Assembly (NCBI GenBank): GCA_905221605.1
Contig: CAJNDS010000016.1
Coordinates: 143,832-207,831 of the forward strand
DNA: 64,000 nt
Source: Symbiodinium natans
Lineage: Eukaryota > Sar > Dinophyceae > Suessiales > Symbiodiniaceae
Reading direction: 5' to 3'
Positions 11,801 to 19,923 of the stretch are shown piece after piece. Both the position numbers and the translations under genes were made by a program. Numbering within the stretch: the first letter of the stretch is position 1; each line of letters opens with the position of its first letter. The notes beneath the pieces were generated by a model. That model was not told the DNA's origin, did not search any database, and saw nothing but the letters and a program-made list of their open reading frames with translations.

Positions 11801-14800
11801 CGCTCCTGCCAGGTCCCTACTTGAAGGTCCATGAGTATTTGTAGAAGCAATAGTAGTTTGGGGTTTATGTTTGGGATAGGTTGTGGCTTGGTGTCCAATG
11901 TGTTTTTCACCGGGGACTTTGGAGTTTGGAGCATCATAGCACCGAATCCTACGTACTAAAGCCATACACTATTCAGAGTTTTCAGAGAATTCGAGTATTT
12001 ACGGTTCCGGAGTCAGGGGCGGAGGGCATAGGTTTCATGCAATTTTCAAGAATTGGAATTGGGAGTTCGGGGCTTCAGGGTTTTGGGGTGTATTCTGCTG
12101 AGTTTGGGCTTGGCGTGTCAGGCTCGCAAATTGGCTCTGCGGTTGCATAGAACCACCCACCCGAACCCCCGTCCCTATGCCATCGATCAAGGTTTGATTC
12201 GGGCGATGTTTAGTGCTTTGGCAATGGTCATACAAGGTGCAAAAGAAGTTCTGCTCAGAGATGGTACCTGCTGAGGATCGGGTTCTTTCGATTCTACACG
12301 GAAGAGTTCGACTGGACAGATGGGGGCACACTGAAGATTCCTTCCTCCCTCTGTCCCTCTTCCTCTTCCTCTCACTTTCCCTCCCTGACATCTCTGACTC
12401 TCCCTGTTCCCCTCTCCTGCTCCCTCTTTCGCTCACTCTACATGGCTCTCTTCCTCGGAGTCTCTCTTGCCTCCTGCGTGTCGCATGCCCCTCTCTGCGA
12501 CTCCCCTGCATGCTGCTCGTGTCTTGGGTATCACTGCTTCCAGCAATTGCGCAGGAGCTCGCAGGCCGTTTCTATACGGCTCGCGCGGATCTTACACTCG
12601 AGGGAGCATACAGAGGCAGAAGTGTTGTGTTTGTCAGCCCGAAGCGGGGAATCCTCCATGCAACAGGATGTGGGAGCGTTTTGGGTTGTAATGGTTCGGG
12701 GTTTAGCGGGCTGCTCCTTGTTTGCTGCAAAGGTTCGGGTTCAGCCCTTTCTGAAAAAGCTAGACAAAGTGAGTATTCTGGCAACCCACTGACCAAAACA
12801 TGGCCAGAGTCAACAAGAAGCAAGAATTCTCCCTCAACAACCATCTTTCTGTCATGACACTATGTTCCATGGTCACAGCTCACAAAGTTCCAAATGCATC
12901 TTCAAGGCGTGTAAGAACTCCTACATCGGTAGCCTAAACCCTAAACCCTAGACTCTGGACTCTAAACTCTAAGCCCTAGCCCTAAATCCCAAACCCTAAA
13001 CTAACCCAAAACCCTGAATCTTAAACAAGTTTAAAGGACCCTTGGATCGACAAAAAGTAGAGGGGCCGCCGGAACACAAGCAGGACACGAAAGCACCGCA
13101 ACTCTCACCACGGCATTTTTGGTTTAGGGTTTAGGGTTTAGGGTTTATGGTTTAGGGTTTAGGGTTTAGGGTTTAGGGTTTAGGTGAAGGCTGTAAGGGC
13201 TCTTGCTTTTGGGGTTCTGCGCCCAAAGACCATACTGTCCGAGGTCAGTGGGGGGAATTCATTGAGGCCAAGGGTGCGCCGAAACTCCCTGAATGCGGAC
13301 TTCTCACAGACCCAACCCAGAGCTCCAAAGCTCCCTAAAGCCTCAAATGTCTCTAAAACCCCCAACCCTCAACTGACCCCTTACGAACTTCCAGCCATTT
13401 CAAGACCCCTAAGCCTTTTTTGAAACTAGACCAGCTCGAAGCCATAAACCTGATCCCTCCTTGGAGGTTCATGGGTCGTTATCATTAGGGTTATCAGGAG
13501 GGTACCTACACTTATAACTGGCTATGACGCAATTTAGGCCCTAGGGGTACTTGTAACCCTACTTATAGCTACCCATGGACGTTCAAGTCCCCCACCCGCC
13601 ACTCTCATTTCAACCCAGGCCTTGACGACCAAGAACGTGCCCAAGCTCCTGGGTTTAGGGTTCAGGGGACCCTTGGGACCCTGGGATCCTTTGCTTGAGG
13701 GTGAAGGGTTTGTAGGGTTTAGGGTTAGGGTTTAGAGTTGGGAGCCTTTTCGCCGTTTGGTTTGACTGTTGGGCCTTTAAACGGAGCCTGAACCCTTGTA
13801 GACCCTCAAGCTAAACCCCAAGACTCTAAACCCTGAAACCCAAACCCTAAACCGGTTATTTATATTTTATGATATATATATATATTTCTTCATATATAGT
13901 TTAGTCATACATATATCGAGAACAATTTTGACTGATTTTGCCCAGCCGGCTTCGGAAACAGCCAACCGAGGTTCAGTCTCCTTGCGCCCGTGTCCAAAAA
14001 TGGGCCCAGCTCTGAGCAGGGGGTTCGGATTCAGCGAATTTTGTATTCTTAGATACCCTTAACCCCTCTAATCCTTCTAAAGCCCGAACTAAAAATGGGT
14101 CCAACTCTGAGCAGGGGTAGGATTGAACATAATGTTTCAATGTTTTGTTACCCAAAAATTAAGTTTTGTTCTTAGGGCCCCCAAACCTACCCCAGTGGCC
14201 CAGTGAGTAGCAGTTCAGGGCTGAGGTTCCAGGGTCGGTCTAGGGGTGCAGGGGTTTAGGGGTTGAGGGTTTTTTTGTTCAGATGTTTTTTTTTGGGTGG
14301 GGGGAGGGGGGGGGGGGGGGGGGGGAGGGGAGAGAGGTAGGTTTGCAGCTGAGCCGGGTGGGGATGGTCGGCTGCGGTGGGCCTCCGAATGTGTTGGGTT
14401 GAGGGGCTCCTTAGCTTGACTTGCTGTTAAAGGCAGCAACGGCGTTTCTGAGAATCGGTTTTGGCGTGTAAGGGTTCAGGGATCCCAGTTTAGGAGAAGG
14501 GCTTGTATTCTCACATTATTTCTTTTGCTTTTTGTTTGATTCTGGATTTTGAAGGCCGATGAGAACGTATTTGCAGGGTAAACACAACAGCTTCCTGGAT
14601 CATGAACTTCCCCCTGCAAAGTACAGCACAAAAAGGGTCTCGAGCCCCCAGAATACAAAGTAGACAGGCGCAGTGTTACGTGTAGTTGGGGAGTCTTGGT
14701 AGGCCTTAAACTCCAAAGCCCCAAACCCCAAACCCTCTCCCACACTAGAACCAAAATTTGCCCTAAATACCACGAAATCCCAGACCCTACACCACGCAAA

Positions 14801-15749
14801 GCCCTACTTCTATATCCCCCCCAACCCCAAATAACCGAAACCCAAACTGCCCTCAAACCCCCCAAAACCCCACATCCACAAGCCCCAAACTGCGGCAACT
14901 GAGGTGGTACATTGAGGCGGGGCTGATCCGGTGCTCTGGGTTTGCGACTATTTGCTTAAGAACCCCCCTCCAAAACAAAAGAAAAAGAGCAATATTCTTC
15001 GTTTTCAGGGGACTATAGGGATTACTATCTTTCTGATTTTTTGGGGGGGATTCGTAAGCGAATAGTAGGGTATAATAGGGTTGAACAATAAAGTCCGAAT
15101 CCTGCCTCGGCTTGCAAACGGTTTAGGGTTACAGGCTCAGCGCCAGGTACACGAAGTTGAGCCCATACAGTAGTTCAGGTGCATGGGGTTGAATGGAAGG
15201 CTGCCTTTTTGATAGGTTCCGTCAGGTTGGTCTAATGCCCAAGGGGGGTGCGCGGCGACGTTGTTGGACCTGAAAGCTCTGTTGGCAGGACCCCTTTGAC
15301 TTGCGGCACAACCTGTCCTCAAGTTGTGGAAAGGCCCGGATGGAAGTTTGAGCCAGGGAGTAGGCTTTAGGGATCTAATATAGGGGTCGGCTAGTTGCTA
15401 TTTAATAATATTCCTCTTATGGTCCCTATAAAATTATACTACAAGAACCCCACGCACACACACACACACACACAAACAATAAAAACACACCTATTCGAAG
15501 TATTCAGGCGCCTATATTTCACGGGTCCGAAGCCTGTCCCGCCGGGAGCTCATGCAAGATGCCCAGCATCGAAACTCGGAATGCTGAAGACGCTCCGTTC
15601 GTAAACCCTGTATTTGTCCTCGGGTGTCATTGGGATCAGAGCCTCCAAGTCGAGGTTCCTGCCCCAGAGCCAACCGTTTCCAAGACCCGTTTTTTTCTTT
15701 TTATCTTGAAGTGCTTAGACGGCACAAGAGCCAATTTCTCTCCAAATGA
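1152..15749 (+). CDS. Cid1/TUTase-type nucleotidyltransferase (non-canonical poly(A) polymerase), about 28 small exons
   Basis: Predicted to add nucleotides (U or A) to RNA 3' ends. Exons read by splice border and phase: 1152-1193, 1736-about 1777, 2712-2757, 3302-3372, 4343-4376, 5053-5086, 5682-5736, 6407-6449, 7234-7293, 8006-8038, 8845-8910, 9111-9159, 9506-9575, 9965-9995, 10128-10177, 10324-10347, 10592-10619, 10771-10818, 11165-11318, 11475-11577, 12259-12336, 12616-12666, 12733-12768, 12879-12906, 13619-13652, 14883-14916, 15289-15333, then 15501-15587 (TGA) or on to 15712-15749 (TGA). The order of family motifs is complete, including all three catalytic Asp. Donors are GT, GC or GA after AG, so most introns are non-canonical. 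Joins not resolved: exon 2 to 3, 10818 to 11165, and 11577 to 12259 to 12616. The true start lies upstream. Introns hold foldback elements and telomere-like arrays. Family assignment is firm; substrate is unknown. Confidence 0.8.
1240..1500 (+). repeat. Degenerate G/T-rich telomere-like tract
   Basis: GGGTTTATAGGG and GGGTTTATGGGGTTGACAGG variants, no perfect array. Lies in the first intron of the nucleotidyltransferase gene, between exons 1152-1193 and 1736. Confidence 0.6.
1736..5736 (+). CDS. Nucleotidyltransferase catalytic core exons
   Basis: These six exons carry the Pol-beta-type core. Exon 1736 encodes VVPFGSHANGL, the glycine-serine helix that grips the nucleotide. Exon 2712-2757 encodes NSDCDVTFVPQE, whose two Asp are the first two metal ligands. 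Exon 3302-3372 encodes an amphipathic helix (AALHILKLIAQELP) between the strands. Exon 4343-4376 (HGFKSIIQIFQ) and exon 5053-5086 (ASIPIIKCIDK) form the usual strand leading to the third Asp, in EVDLCIGN of exon 5682-5736, which continues with HLGIHNS as in Cid1 relatives. From 2712 onward all five junctions agree in phase: 2757/3302, 3372/4343, 4376/5053 and 5086/5682, plus 5736/6407. Donors at 2758, 4377 and 5087 are GC, at 3373 GA and at 5737 GT. The 3' border of the 1736 exon is not settled: no border I see gives the right phase. Confidence 0.8.
2778..2890. mobile_element. Foldback element family A
   Basis: Family A is a MITE-like palindrome of about 105-175 bp. Its ends read ACTTGGAGGTTCATGGGTAG and the complement CTACCCATGAACCTCCAAGT. 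The inner arms carry TATAAGTAGGGTTATAAGTA, and the loop often contains ACCCTAAACAAGG. No coding capacity. About 20 copies occur across the window, mostly in introns. This copy follows the SDCDV exon of the nucleotidyltransferase gene. Confidence 0.75.
2970..3016 (+). repeat. TTTAGGG array, about 6 copies
   Basis: Perfect heptamers in the intron before exon 3302. Confidence 0.9.
3661..3745. mobile_element. Foldback element family B
   Basis: Family B, about 90 bp: GATGTTCCCCCTTATACTAA, CAGTCCTTAATAGGGATT and a near-perfect inverted copy. This copy has lost the right terminus after TATTAAGGACT. Confidence 0.6.
4209..4332. repeat. TTTAGGG array, about 14 copies, then inverted CCCTAAA
   Basis: The G-rich strand runs 4209-4311 with one CTTAGGG unit. 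After nine bases the repeat resumes in the opposite orientation at 4321-4332. It ends 10 nt before the 4343 exon. Confidence 0.9.
4405..4600. mobile_element. Foldback element family L
   Basis: AAACTCCAGGAAGTTGGAGC pairs with TTCCAACTCTTTGGAGTTTT; the related copy is at 42360-42482. Confidence 0.55.
4877..4995. mobile_element. Foldback element family A
   Basis: Ends TTTGGAGGTTCATGAATA and CTACCCATGAACCTTCAAGT. Full length. Confidence 0.7.
5761..5858. repeat. CT microsatellite
   Basis: Two CT blocks separated by nine T, 25 nt downstream of exon 5682-5736. Confidence 0.9.
6056..6116 (+). repeat. TTTAGGG array, about 8.5 copies
   Basis: Perfect heptamers in the intron between exons 5682-5736 and 6407-6449. 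Confidence 0.9.
6265..6370. mobile_element. Foldback element family A
   Basis: Ends CTTGAAGGTTCATGGGTAGG and CGTGAACCTTCAAG. It ends about 36 nt upstream of the 6407 exon, so it forms most of the 3' part of that intron. Confidence 0.7.
6407..8910 (+). CDS. Nucleotidyltransferase helical subdomain exons (VKHWAK, LNSYAYTLL, PLVPNLQ)
   Basis: Exon 6407-6449 encodes RLVAAYCQLDMRVGE (its first codon is split with 5735-5736). Exon 7234-7293 encodes VCRAVKHWAKATELIGSTLG. Exon 8006-8038 encodes GSIDGHLNSY, and exon 8845-8910 encodes AYTLLALYYLM followed by SEPLVPNLQ. Joined, these reproduce the order Y-x-x-x-D-x-R-V, V-K-x-W-A-K, G-x-L-x-S-Y, x-L-P-x-L-Q that defines the middle of Cid1/TUT/PAPD enzymes. 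All phases match (5736 to 6407, 6449 to 7234, 7293 to 8006, 8038 to 8845). The donor at 8039 is a plain GT and is followed 12 nt later by a run of 28 G. A foldback element (6265-6370) ends about 36 nt before the 6407 exon. Confidence 0.78.
7608..7696 (+). repeat. TTTAGGG array, about 12 copies
   Basis: Contains one TTTTAGGG unit and one broken unit (GGGTGGTTTAGGG). Confidence 0.9.
7752..7864. mobile_element. Foldback element family A
   Basis: Ends CCTTGGAGTTCATGGGGAG and CTACCCATGAGCCTCCAAGT, with TATAAGTAGAGCTACCCCAC in the centre. Confidence 0.7.
8051..8078 (+). repeat. G28 homopolymer
   Basis: Twelve bases after the GT donor at 8039 and 24 bases before a TTTAGGG array. Confidence 0.95.
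8409..8488 (-). repeat. CCCTAAA array, about 10 copies
   Basis: Opposite in orientation to the TTTAGGG array 270 bp upstream (8102-8138), in the same intron. Confidence 0.9.
9111..11577 (+). CDS. Linker exons between PLVPNLQ and the PAP-associated domain
   Basis: Nine candidate exons encode a linker of at least about 190 residues between two conserved blocks; such insertions are common in TUTases. Clear ones are 9111-9159 (HPDCDPVPVIVQ), 9506-9575 (CDGSFGEQQCNLSTHPG), 10128-10177 (SFEPNILATELPGTLS), 10771-10818 (GSRTDMGLYLGPLK), 11165-11318 (GKFYEDVELLPKRLCCFHGD) and 11475-11577 (PCVDMFNVAVMACTRSP). Phases agree from 8910 through 10771, from 11318 to 11475, but not from 10818 to 11165, so at least one exon is missing or misplaced there. 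The linker is Cys-rich (several CC, C-x-x-C and C-x3-C pairs), so metal binding is possible but not shown. Confidence 0.5.
9785..9912. mobile_element. Foldback element family A
   Basis: Ends TACTTGAAGGTTCCTGGGTA and CTACCCATGAACCTCCACGT. Lies 50 nt upstream of the 9965 exon. Confidence 0.7.
12259..15749 (+). CDS. PAP-associated domain and C-terminal exons of the nucleotidyltransferase
   Basis: Exon 12259-12336 encodes LLRIGFFRFYTEEFDW, the signature LL-x-GFF-x-F/Y-Y of the PAP-associated domain. Exons 12616-12666 (EVLCLSARSGE), 12733-12768 (VRVQPFLKKLDK) and 12879-12906 (LTKFQMHLQ) follow. Exon 14883-14916 ends in LRWYIE and joins in phase 0 to 15289-15333, which opens DPFDLRHNL; together they make the IEDPFDxxHNL motif. 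Exon 15501-15587 (YSGAYISRVRSLSRREL...) matches the short helix that closes the domain and can end at TGA 15585-15587. A superb pyrimidine-rich acceptor at 15690-15711 offers an alternative last exon, 15712-15749, ending KSQFLSK. Donor sites after 12336 and 15555 would be AG|AT, which is unusual, so these two borders are weak. Confidence 0.72.
13121..13184 (+). repeat. TTTAGGG array, about 9 copies
   Basis: One TTTATGG unit interrupts it. Confidence 0.9.
13458..13590. mobile_element. Foldback element family A
   Basis: Ends CCTTGGAGGTTCATGGGTCG and CTACCCATGGACGTTCAAGT. It ends about 28 nt before the 13619 exon; the pyrimidine tract of that exon's acceptor starts just outside the element. Confidence 0.7.
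14944..15066. mobile_element. Foldback element family C
   Basis: Family C, about 105-120 bp with terminal inverted repeat CTACTATTTGCTTAAGAACC. Here CGACTATTTGCTTAAGAACC pairs with GGATTCGTAAGCGAATAGTA. The centre contains a conserved TAGGGATTACTATC. Confidence 0.7.
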
Positions 15750-16011
15750 TTCGCCGCTCACAAAACGAGCTCCATCTACATGTCTCTAGTCCGGCCTTCT
15801 ACGTTGGAACGCCCTGCCCGATTTAGGGTCTCAAGAACTCACTATAGGACTGCGGACAGATAGAAGCAAGTAGACGGACATGATATAACATAATGGACAC
15901 TTTTTGCGAGGCTTGCACCTCCCGACACACCCTCAACCCCCAAACCTTCCTAAACACCCCGAAACTACAGCTGTTTGGAAGAGAAGCCCGGAACCCTAAA
16001 CCCCAAGCTTG

Positions 16012-16112
16012 GGATGTTCCCCCGTATACTAAGAGTCCTTAATTGGGAGTATGATAGGGGGCACTAGAATCCCTATTCAGGACTGTTAGTATAAGGGGAA
16101 AACATCCCAACC
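16012..16112. mobile_element. Foldback element family B
   Basis: GGGATGTTCCCCCGTATACT pairs with AGTATAAGGGGAAAACATCC. Directly left of a duplicated segment that brackets a CCCCCAAA array. Confidence 0.75.
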
Positions 16113-16155
16113 TCAAACCCCAAGCCTCCATCATCTTCGCAGCTTGGAGGAGGGC

Positions 16156-16310
16156 CTAAGCCTGAACCCCAAACCCCCAAACCCCCAACCCCCCAAACCC
16201 CCGAACCCCCAAACCCCCAAACCCCCAAACCCCCAAACCCCCGAACCCCCAAACCCCCAAACCCCCAAACCCCCAAACCCCCGAACCCCCAAGCCCCCAA
16301 GCCCCAAGCT
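16156..16310 (-). repeat. CCCCCAAA array, about 15 copies
   Basis: Units of 8 nt (ACCCCCAA), a telomere-like variant with periodic CCCCCGAA units every fourth or fifth position, so a higher-order repeat. Bracketed by a duplicated segment (16120-16155 and 16311-16342). Confidence 0.85.
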
Positions 16311-16344
16311 CCAAGCCTCCATCATCTTCGTTGGAGGAGGGCAG

Positions 16345-18547
16345 GGTGCGGATCTTGGCGCAGATGGTCGAAGCCCTGAGGACCCGAGCACGGGCTTTGG
16401 GGTTTAGGGTTTAGGGCGTAGGGTTTAGGGTTTAATGAGGGTTTAGGGTTTAGGGCAGAGAACCACAAAGCTTAACCTTGAGTTTCTGTAGGAGTCCAAA
16501 TAAAATAGGGCCTTTAGTGTTACTGAGTGTTGAACACAGGCGATCGTGCTTGGATGCAGGGTTGCAATGAGACACTGGAATAGTGGCCCAACAACCACCC
16601 TAAGCCCGAAACCTCAGCAACCAAAAAAACCCTTGCAGCTCACCAACTTCCTGCTACTGGGTTTCTGCAACGTCCATGCCCTATCTTGCCCGTAGATTAT
16701 CTGCCTTAATTGCCCCAAACCTTGCATGTAGCCGGGAATGAACCCTGTGCATAGGAATGTTCGAAATTAGGTGGTCGCCTGAAACAAACTTTTCGATTGT
16801 CAATGTGTAGATACAGGTGCTGCATGGTCTCTCCCAAAAAGGGGCCGAAAATAAAGCCGCCCTCAAACGCCATTGCAAGCCCAAGTCAACCCTAAACCCT
16901 AAACCCTAAACCCTAAACCGCAAACCCTAAACCCTAAACCCCAAAATTGCACCAAACGACGAAGGCTGCTTGAGGAGGGCGGGCTGCCCAAGTTCCATAG
17001 TGTCGCCCCCGGACGTTGACCGATCCTTCGCGTTTGGGGTCTTGGGTTGAGGGGTTTTGGGGGTTTAGGATCTTTAGGGGTTTAGGGTTTAGGTTTAGGG
17101 GTTTGGGGTTTGGGGTTTGATGGTATAGGGCTGAGGGTCTAGGGCCGTGTAAACCCTACACCACAAACCCATTGAGTTCTCGGATATTTGGGGATTGCTT
17201 GGTTGCTGTTGGGGGGCTGGAAGTTTTTCCCTCTTTTCTAGAGGGATACTTTGGGGCAGTGGGGCGTCCGTGGCTTGCAGGGTATTTCTGGCTACCGAAT
17301 ATAGGGAGTCAGGGAGGGGAGCTCTGGTTTTGGGCGAAACGGGTCTAGCAGTCGTGTCTCCGCTCCATGAATCCAGGAAAAGTGATTCCGTAGAGGGTCG
17401 TCGCTTACGTGCTGCAGCATGGGCGAGACATCATGGTTTCGAGGCCATGCAGCCCTATGAACAAGCCCTCCTAGACTCGAGCACCCAAGCCACCGTGTCG
17501 ATGACCGAGTGTTTCGGTTGGGCACGCCCAAGGCATTCGGTCCAACAAGACCAGCAAGCACATGCTCAAGTGCCGCATCCACATTGAGAAGGTGGGGCGA
17601 GTAACCCCCCCCCCCTCCGCCCCCCCCACCCACACCCCCGAATTCCCATTTTTTGAACCTTACTGAGCCCTAAACCTAATGCTACCTGACCGAGCTTTCC
17701 GCTGATCGTTGTGTGCTTGAGATGTGATAAAAAAGAGTTGAAGGGAGTACATCCGGCGGTCTGAGCTGAACTTCGGAGCACAAGTTCTGCAGTTCAGTGC
17801 TGTATGATCCAATTGAGTAGTATGCACATTCTTGTTTTTTTTTCGTTGTTACCAGCTGCACGACCTCGTTCGGATGTTATCGCTGGCTTTAGCCGTGGCC
17901 TGGTCTTTAGATGTACGATTTGGGGAGCATCGGGTGAAGAGGCAACTGCCTTACGTTTTGCGAGTGCTCGGCCCAACCAGGACGGCACGCTCTTCAGTGA
18001 CTGATGCCGGCTGGAATCGCCGCGTGTGGCCTTTGGGCTCTTTGACCCGGCCCTGTCTAGGCTTCATAGCTGCTCCCAGAGAGGGCAGAGGATATTAATC
18101 CGCTGCAGTGGCTGCATTACACGCATGGGTCTTCGCGACCGGAGGACATGGCAATATAGTTAGCGACGCCACTACTGGACACGCAGACGTCGCCGACGCC
18201 GGGTCGATCATATAGGACTTCCTAAGGCAGGCAGCTCAACATCCAAACTGGCAGCACGAAGGCAAGAAGGCCATGGACTGGCCGTACACTTCAGAGGGCC
18301 CTCAGCCCGCCAACAAGCGCTGAGAACAAACGACATCAAGTACACTCTAAAGAAGTTACCATGCCCGGTTGTCAAGTAGTGCGCTGCCTTGTTTCGCCAG
18401 CCCCCGACACTCAAATCCCGGCAGCCCCTGTGGAAGGTGTCCTTGGCCGAGTTCACGGATCTTCTTCGGCGAAATATCCGTGAGCCGATGCATCTTCACT
18501 TCCCGGAAACGCTGGGCAGCCCAGCCTGGCAGAGGGTCATGGTTTAA
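16345..18547 (+). CDS. Unrecognised multi-exon gene segment
   Basis: Candidate exons: 16345-16380 (VRILAQMVEALR), 17533-17591 (SNKTSKHMLKCRIHIEK), 17856-17980 (begins LHDLVRMLSLALAVAWSLD after a nine-T tract and CAG), 18109-18144 (GCITRMGLRDR), 18227-about 18296 (HPNWQHEGKKAMDWPYTSE) and 18401-18547 (WKVSLAEFTDLLRRNIREP, stop TAA 18545-18547). Phases match from 17591 through 18227, and plausibly to 18401. A second open segment (17377-17532, HHGFEAMQPYEQALLD) ends exactly where the 17533 exon begins, in another frame; either one is wrong or an indel has occurred. I see no known domain; helices dominate. It could be the same gene as later exons. Confidence 0.45.
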
Positions 18548-18824
18548 GCTTGCGAGCTTAAGCCCTACACCCTCACCCTCGCGAAGTTCCACAGAACAAG
18601 CCTAATCCCCAGCCCCTTGTGCACAATCCCCCCCCTTCCAAAAAACGAAAAGTGGGGTTGCATTGTCCCTTAATTCTGTCTTATGGGCCCTGAGCCTTAA
18701 AAGGGTATAGAAGGGATATATAATGGGGCCCATACTCAGGGACCATAAAACTACCCTTAGATTCTGGTGCAACAAACAGCGGCGACAGGTGACATGAGGA
18801 TCTTCGGCAGGAGCCCATGTAATG

Positions 18825-18942
18825 TAGGATGCCCAGTAGTGCCCTTATTCCCTTTGTGGGGGGTTTAGGTTCCCTTATAAACCCCTTCAAGCAAAAAGGG
18901 CACTCTTTTTAAGCCTAGGATACTGGGCAGCCTAGTAATGTA
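18825..18942. mobile_element. Foldback element family F
   Basis: Family F begins TAGGATGCCCAGTAGTGCCC and ends CTAGGATACTGGGCAGCCTA; the centre reads TTAGGTTCCCTTATAAACCC. Confidence 0.7.
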
Positions 18943-19448
18943 CGAGCTCCCTTCGCCCCAAGCCTACAGAAGCTCCTCTGTGCCTTCAGGTCGTCGAGTT
19001 TAGGTTGGGGGATTAGGGCTTAAGGTCTAGGGTGCAGGTTGTAGGGTTTACTGCCTAAAGTCCAATCGCCCTTTTTTTCACAGTGTTTTCACTGAGGCAA
19101 TGCCTTGCACTGCATAGCAAAGTTCGTAGTGAAGAGTGGCAACATAAGTAGTTCACTTTAATTCTCGCTAGTTCTAGGTTACTTACAACCCTACTTGTAT
19201 AACTCCCCGGTAACTACCCATGAAGCTTCAAGGAAGGGTTTTGAGTTGCAGTTTTCTGGAGATATACAAGACCTCAAGCCAAGGGTTAGGTACCAAGAGA
19301 GCCCTGCACGACTTTGTAAATGAGGAGGGGGTTCTATACCTTGCAGTTCCTGTTTCTGGTAACTGGGCTCTCAACCCTGAACGTTTATTGGCTTTGGAGC
19401 GGATTTAGGCTTTCGGGCGTAGAGAAGAAGGTGTAGCGTTTATAAACT

Positions 19449-19569
19449 TGAATACTACTTGCTTAAGAACCCCCCCCCCCAAGAAAAAAAGGGAAACATT
19501 CTCCCTTTAGCGGAAATTCAGGGATTATTGTCTTTTTTTGGCGAGGTTCGTAGGCGCAAGTAGTAGTTG
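19449..19569. mobile_element. Foldback element family C
   Basis: ATACTACTTGCTTAAGAACC pairs with GGTTCGTAGGCGCAAGTAGT. Confidence 0.7.
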
Positions 19570-19923
19570 AAGTTTCTTCGCAGGGGCACCATCTCTCGCG
19601 AGGCAGGAAGGGGGCTTCGGCAAAGGTCTTTGGAGAGCAGTCGAAATACACCCTAAACTTGCATCATGCTCATGGGGTTGTAGGTTGATTGGTTATGGTT
19701 TTGTGGTTTCATAGCGTCCATACAGGGTTGTGTTCGGCAACTGCCAGCTCTCCGCCACCGGTTCGCTACGGGCTCTCACTTCACCAGGTCTTAGAGCAAT
19801 AGCTACACTAGCTTGCTCAAGAATGCACCGTAATTCGTAAGAACAATCCGAATACGATTCCTGTTTTTGAATGGCTTTGACCCCTCTGGAAGATTGTACC
19901 TGGCCCCCGGAGATTCATATCAG

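Noticed and set aside
12238..12258. A 21-nt intron between WQWSYK and the GFFRFY exon
   Set aside because: Too short to be spliced; the upstream partner of exon 12259 is left open instead.
14027..14045. GGTTCGGATTC resembling a tRNA T-loop
   Set aside because: No acceptor, D or anticodon stem can be built around it; no tRNA found elsewhere either.
16073..16407. Gly-rich and Pro-rich frames on both strands
   Set aside because: Translations of the CCCCCAAA array; the period-8 DNA gives periodic peptide in every frame.
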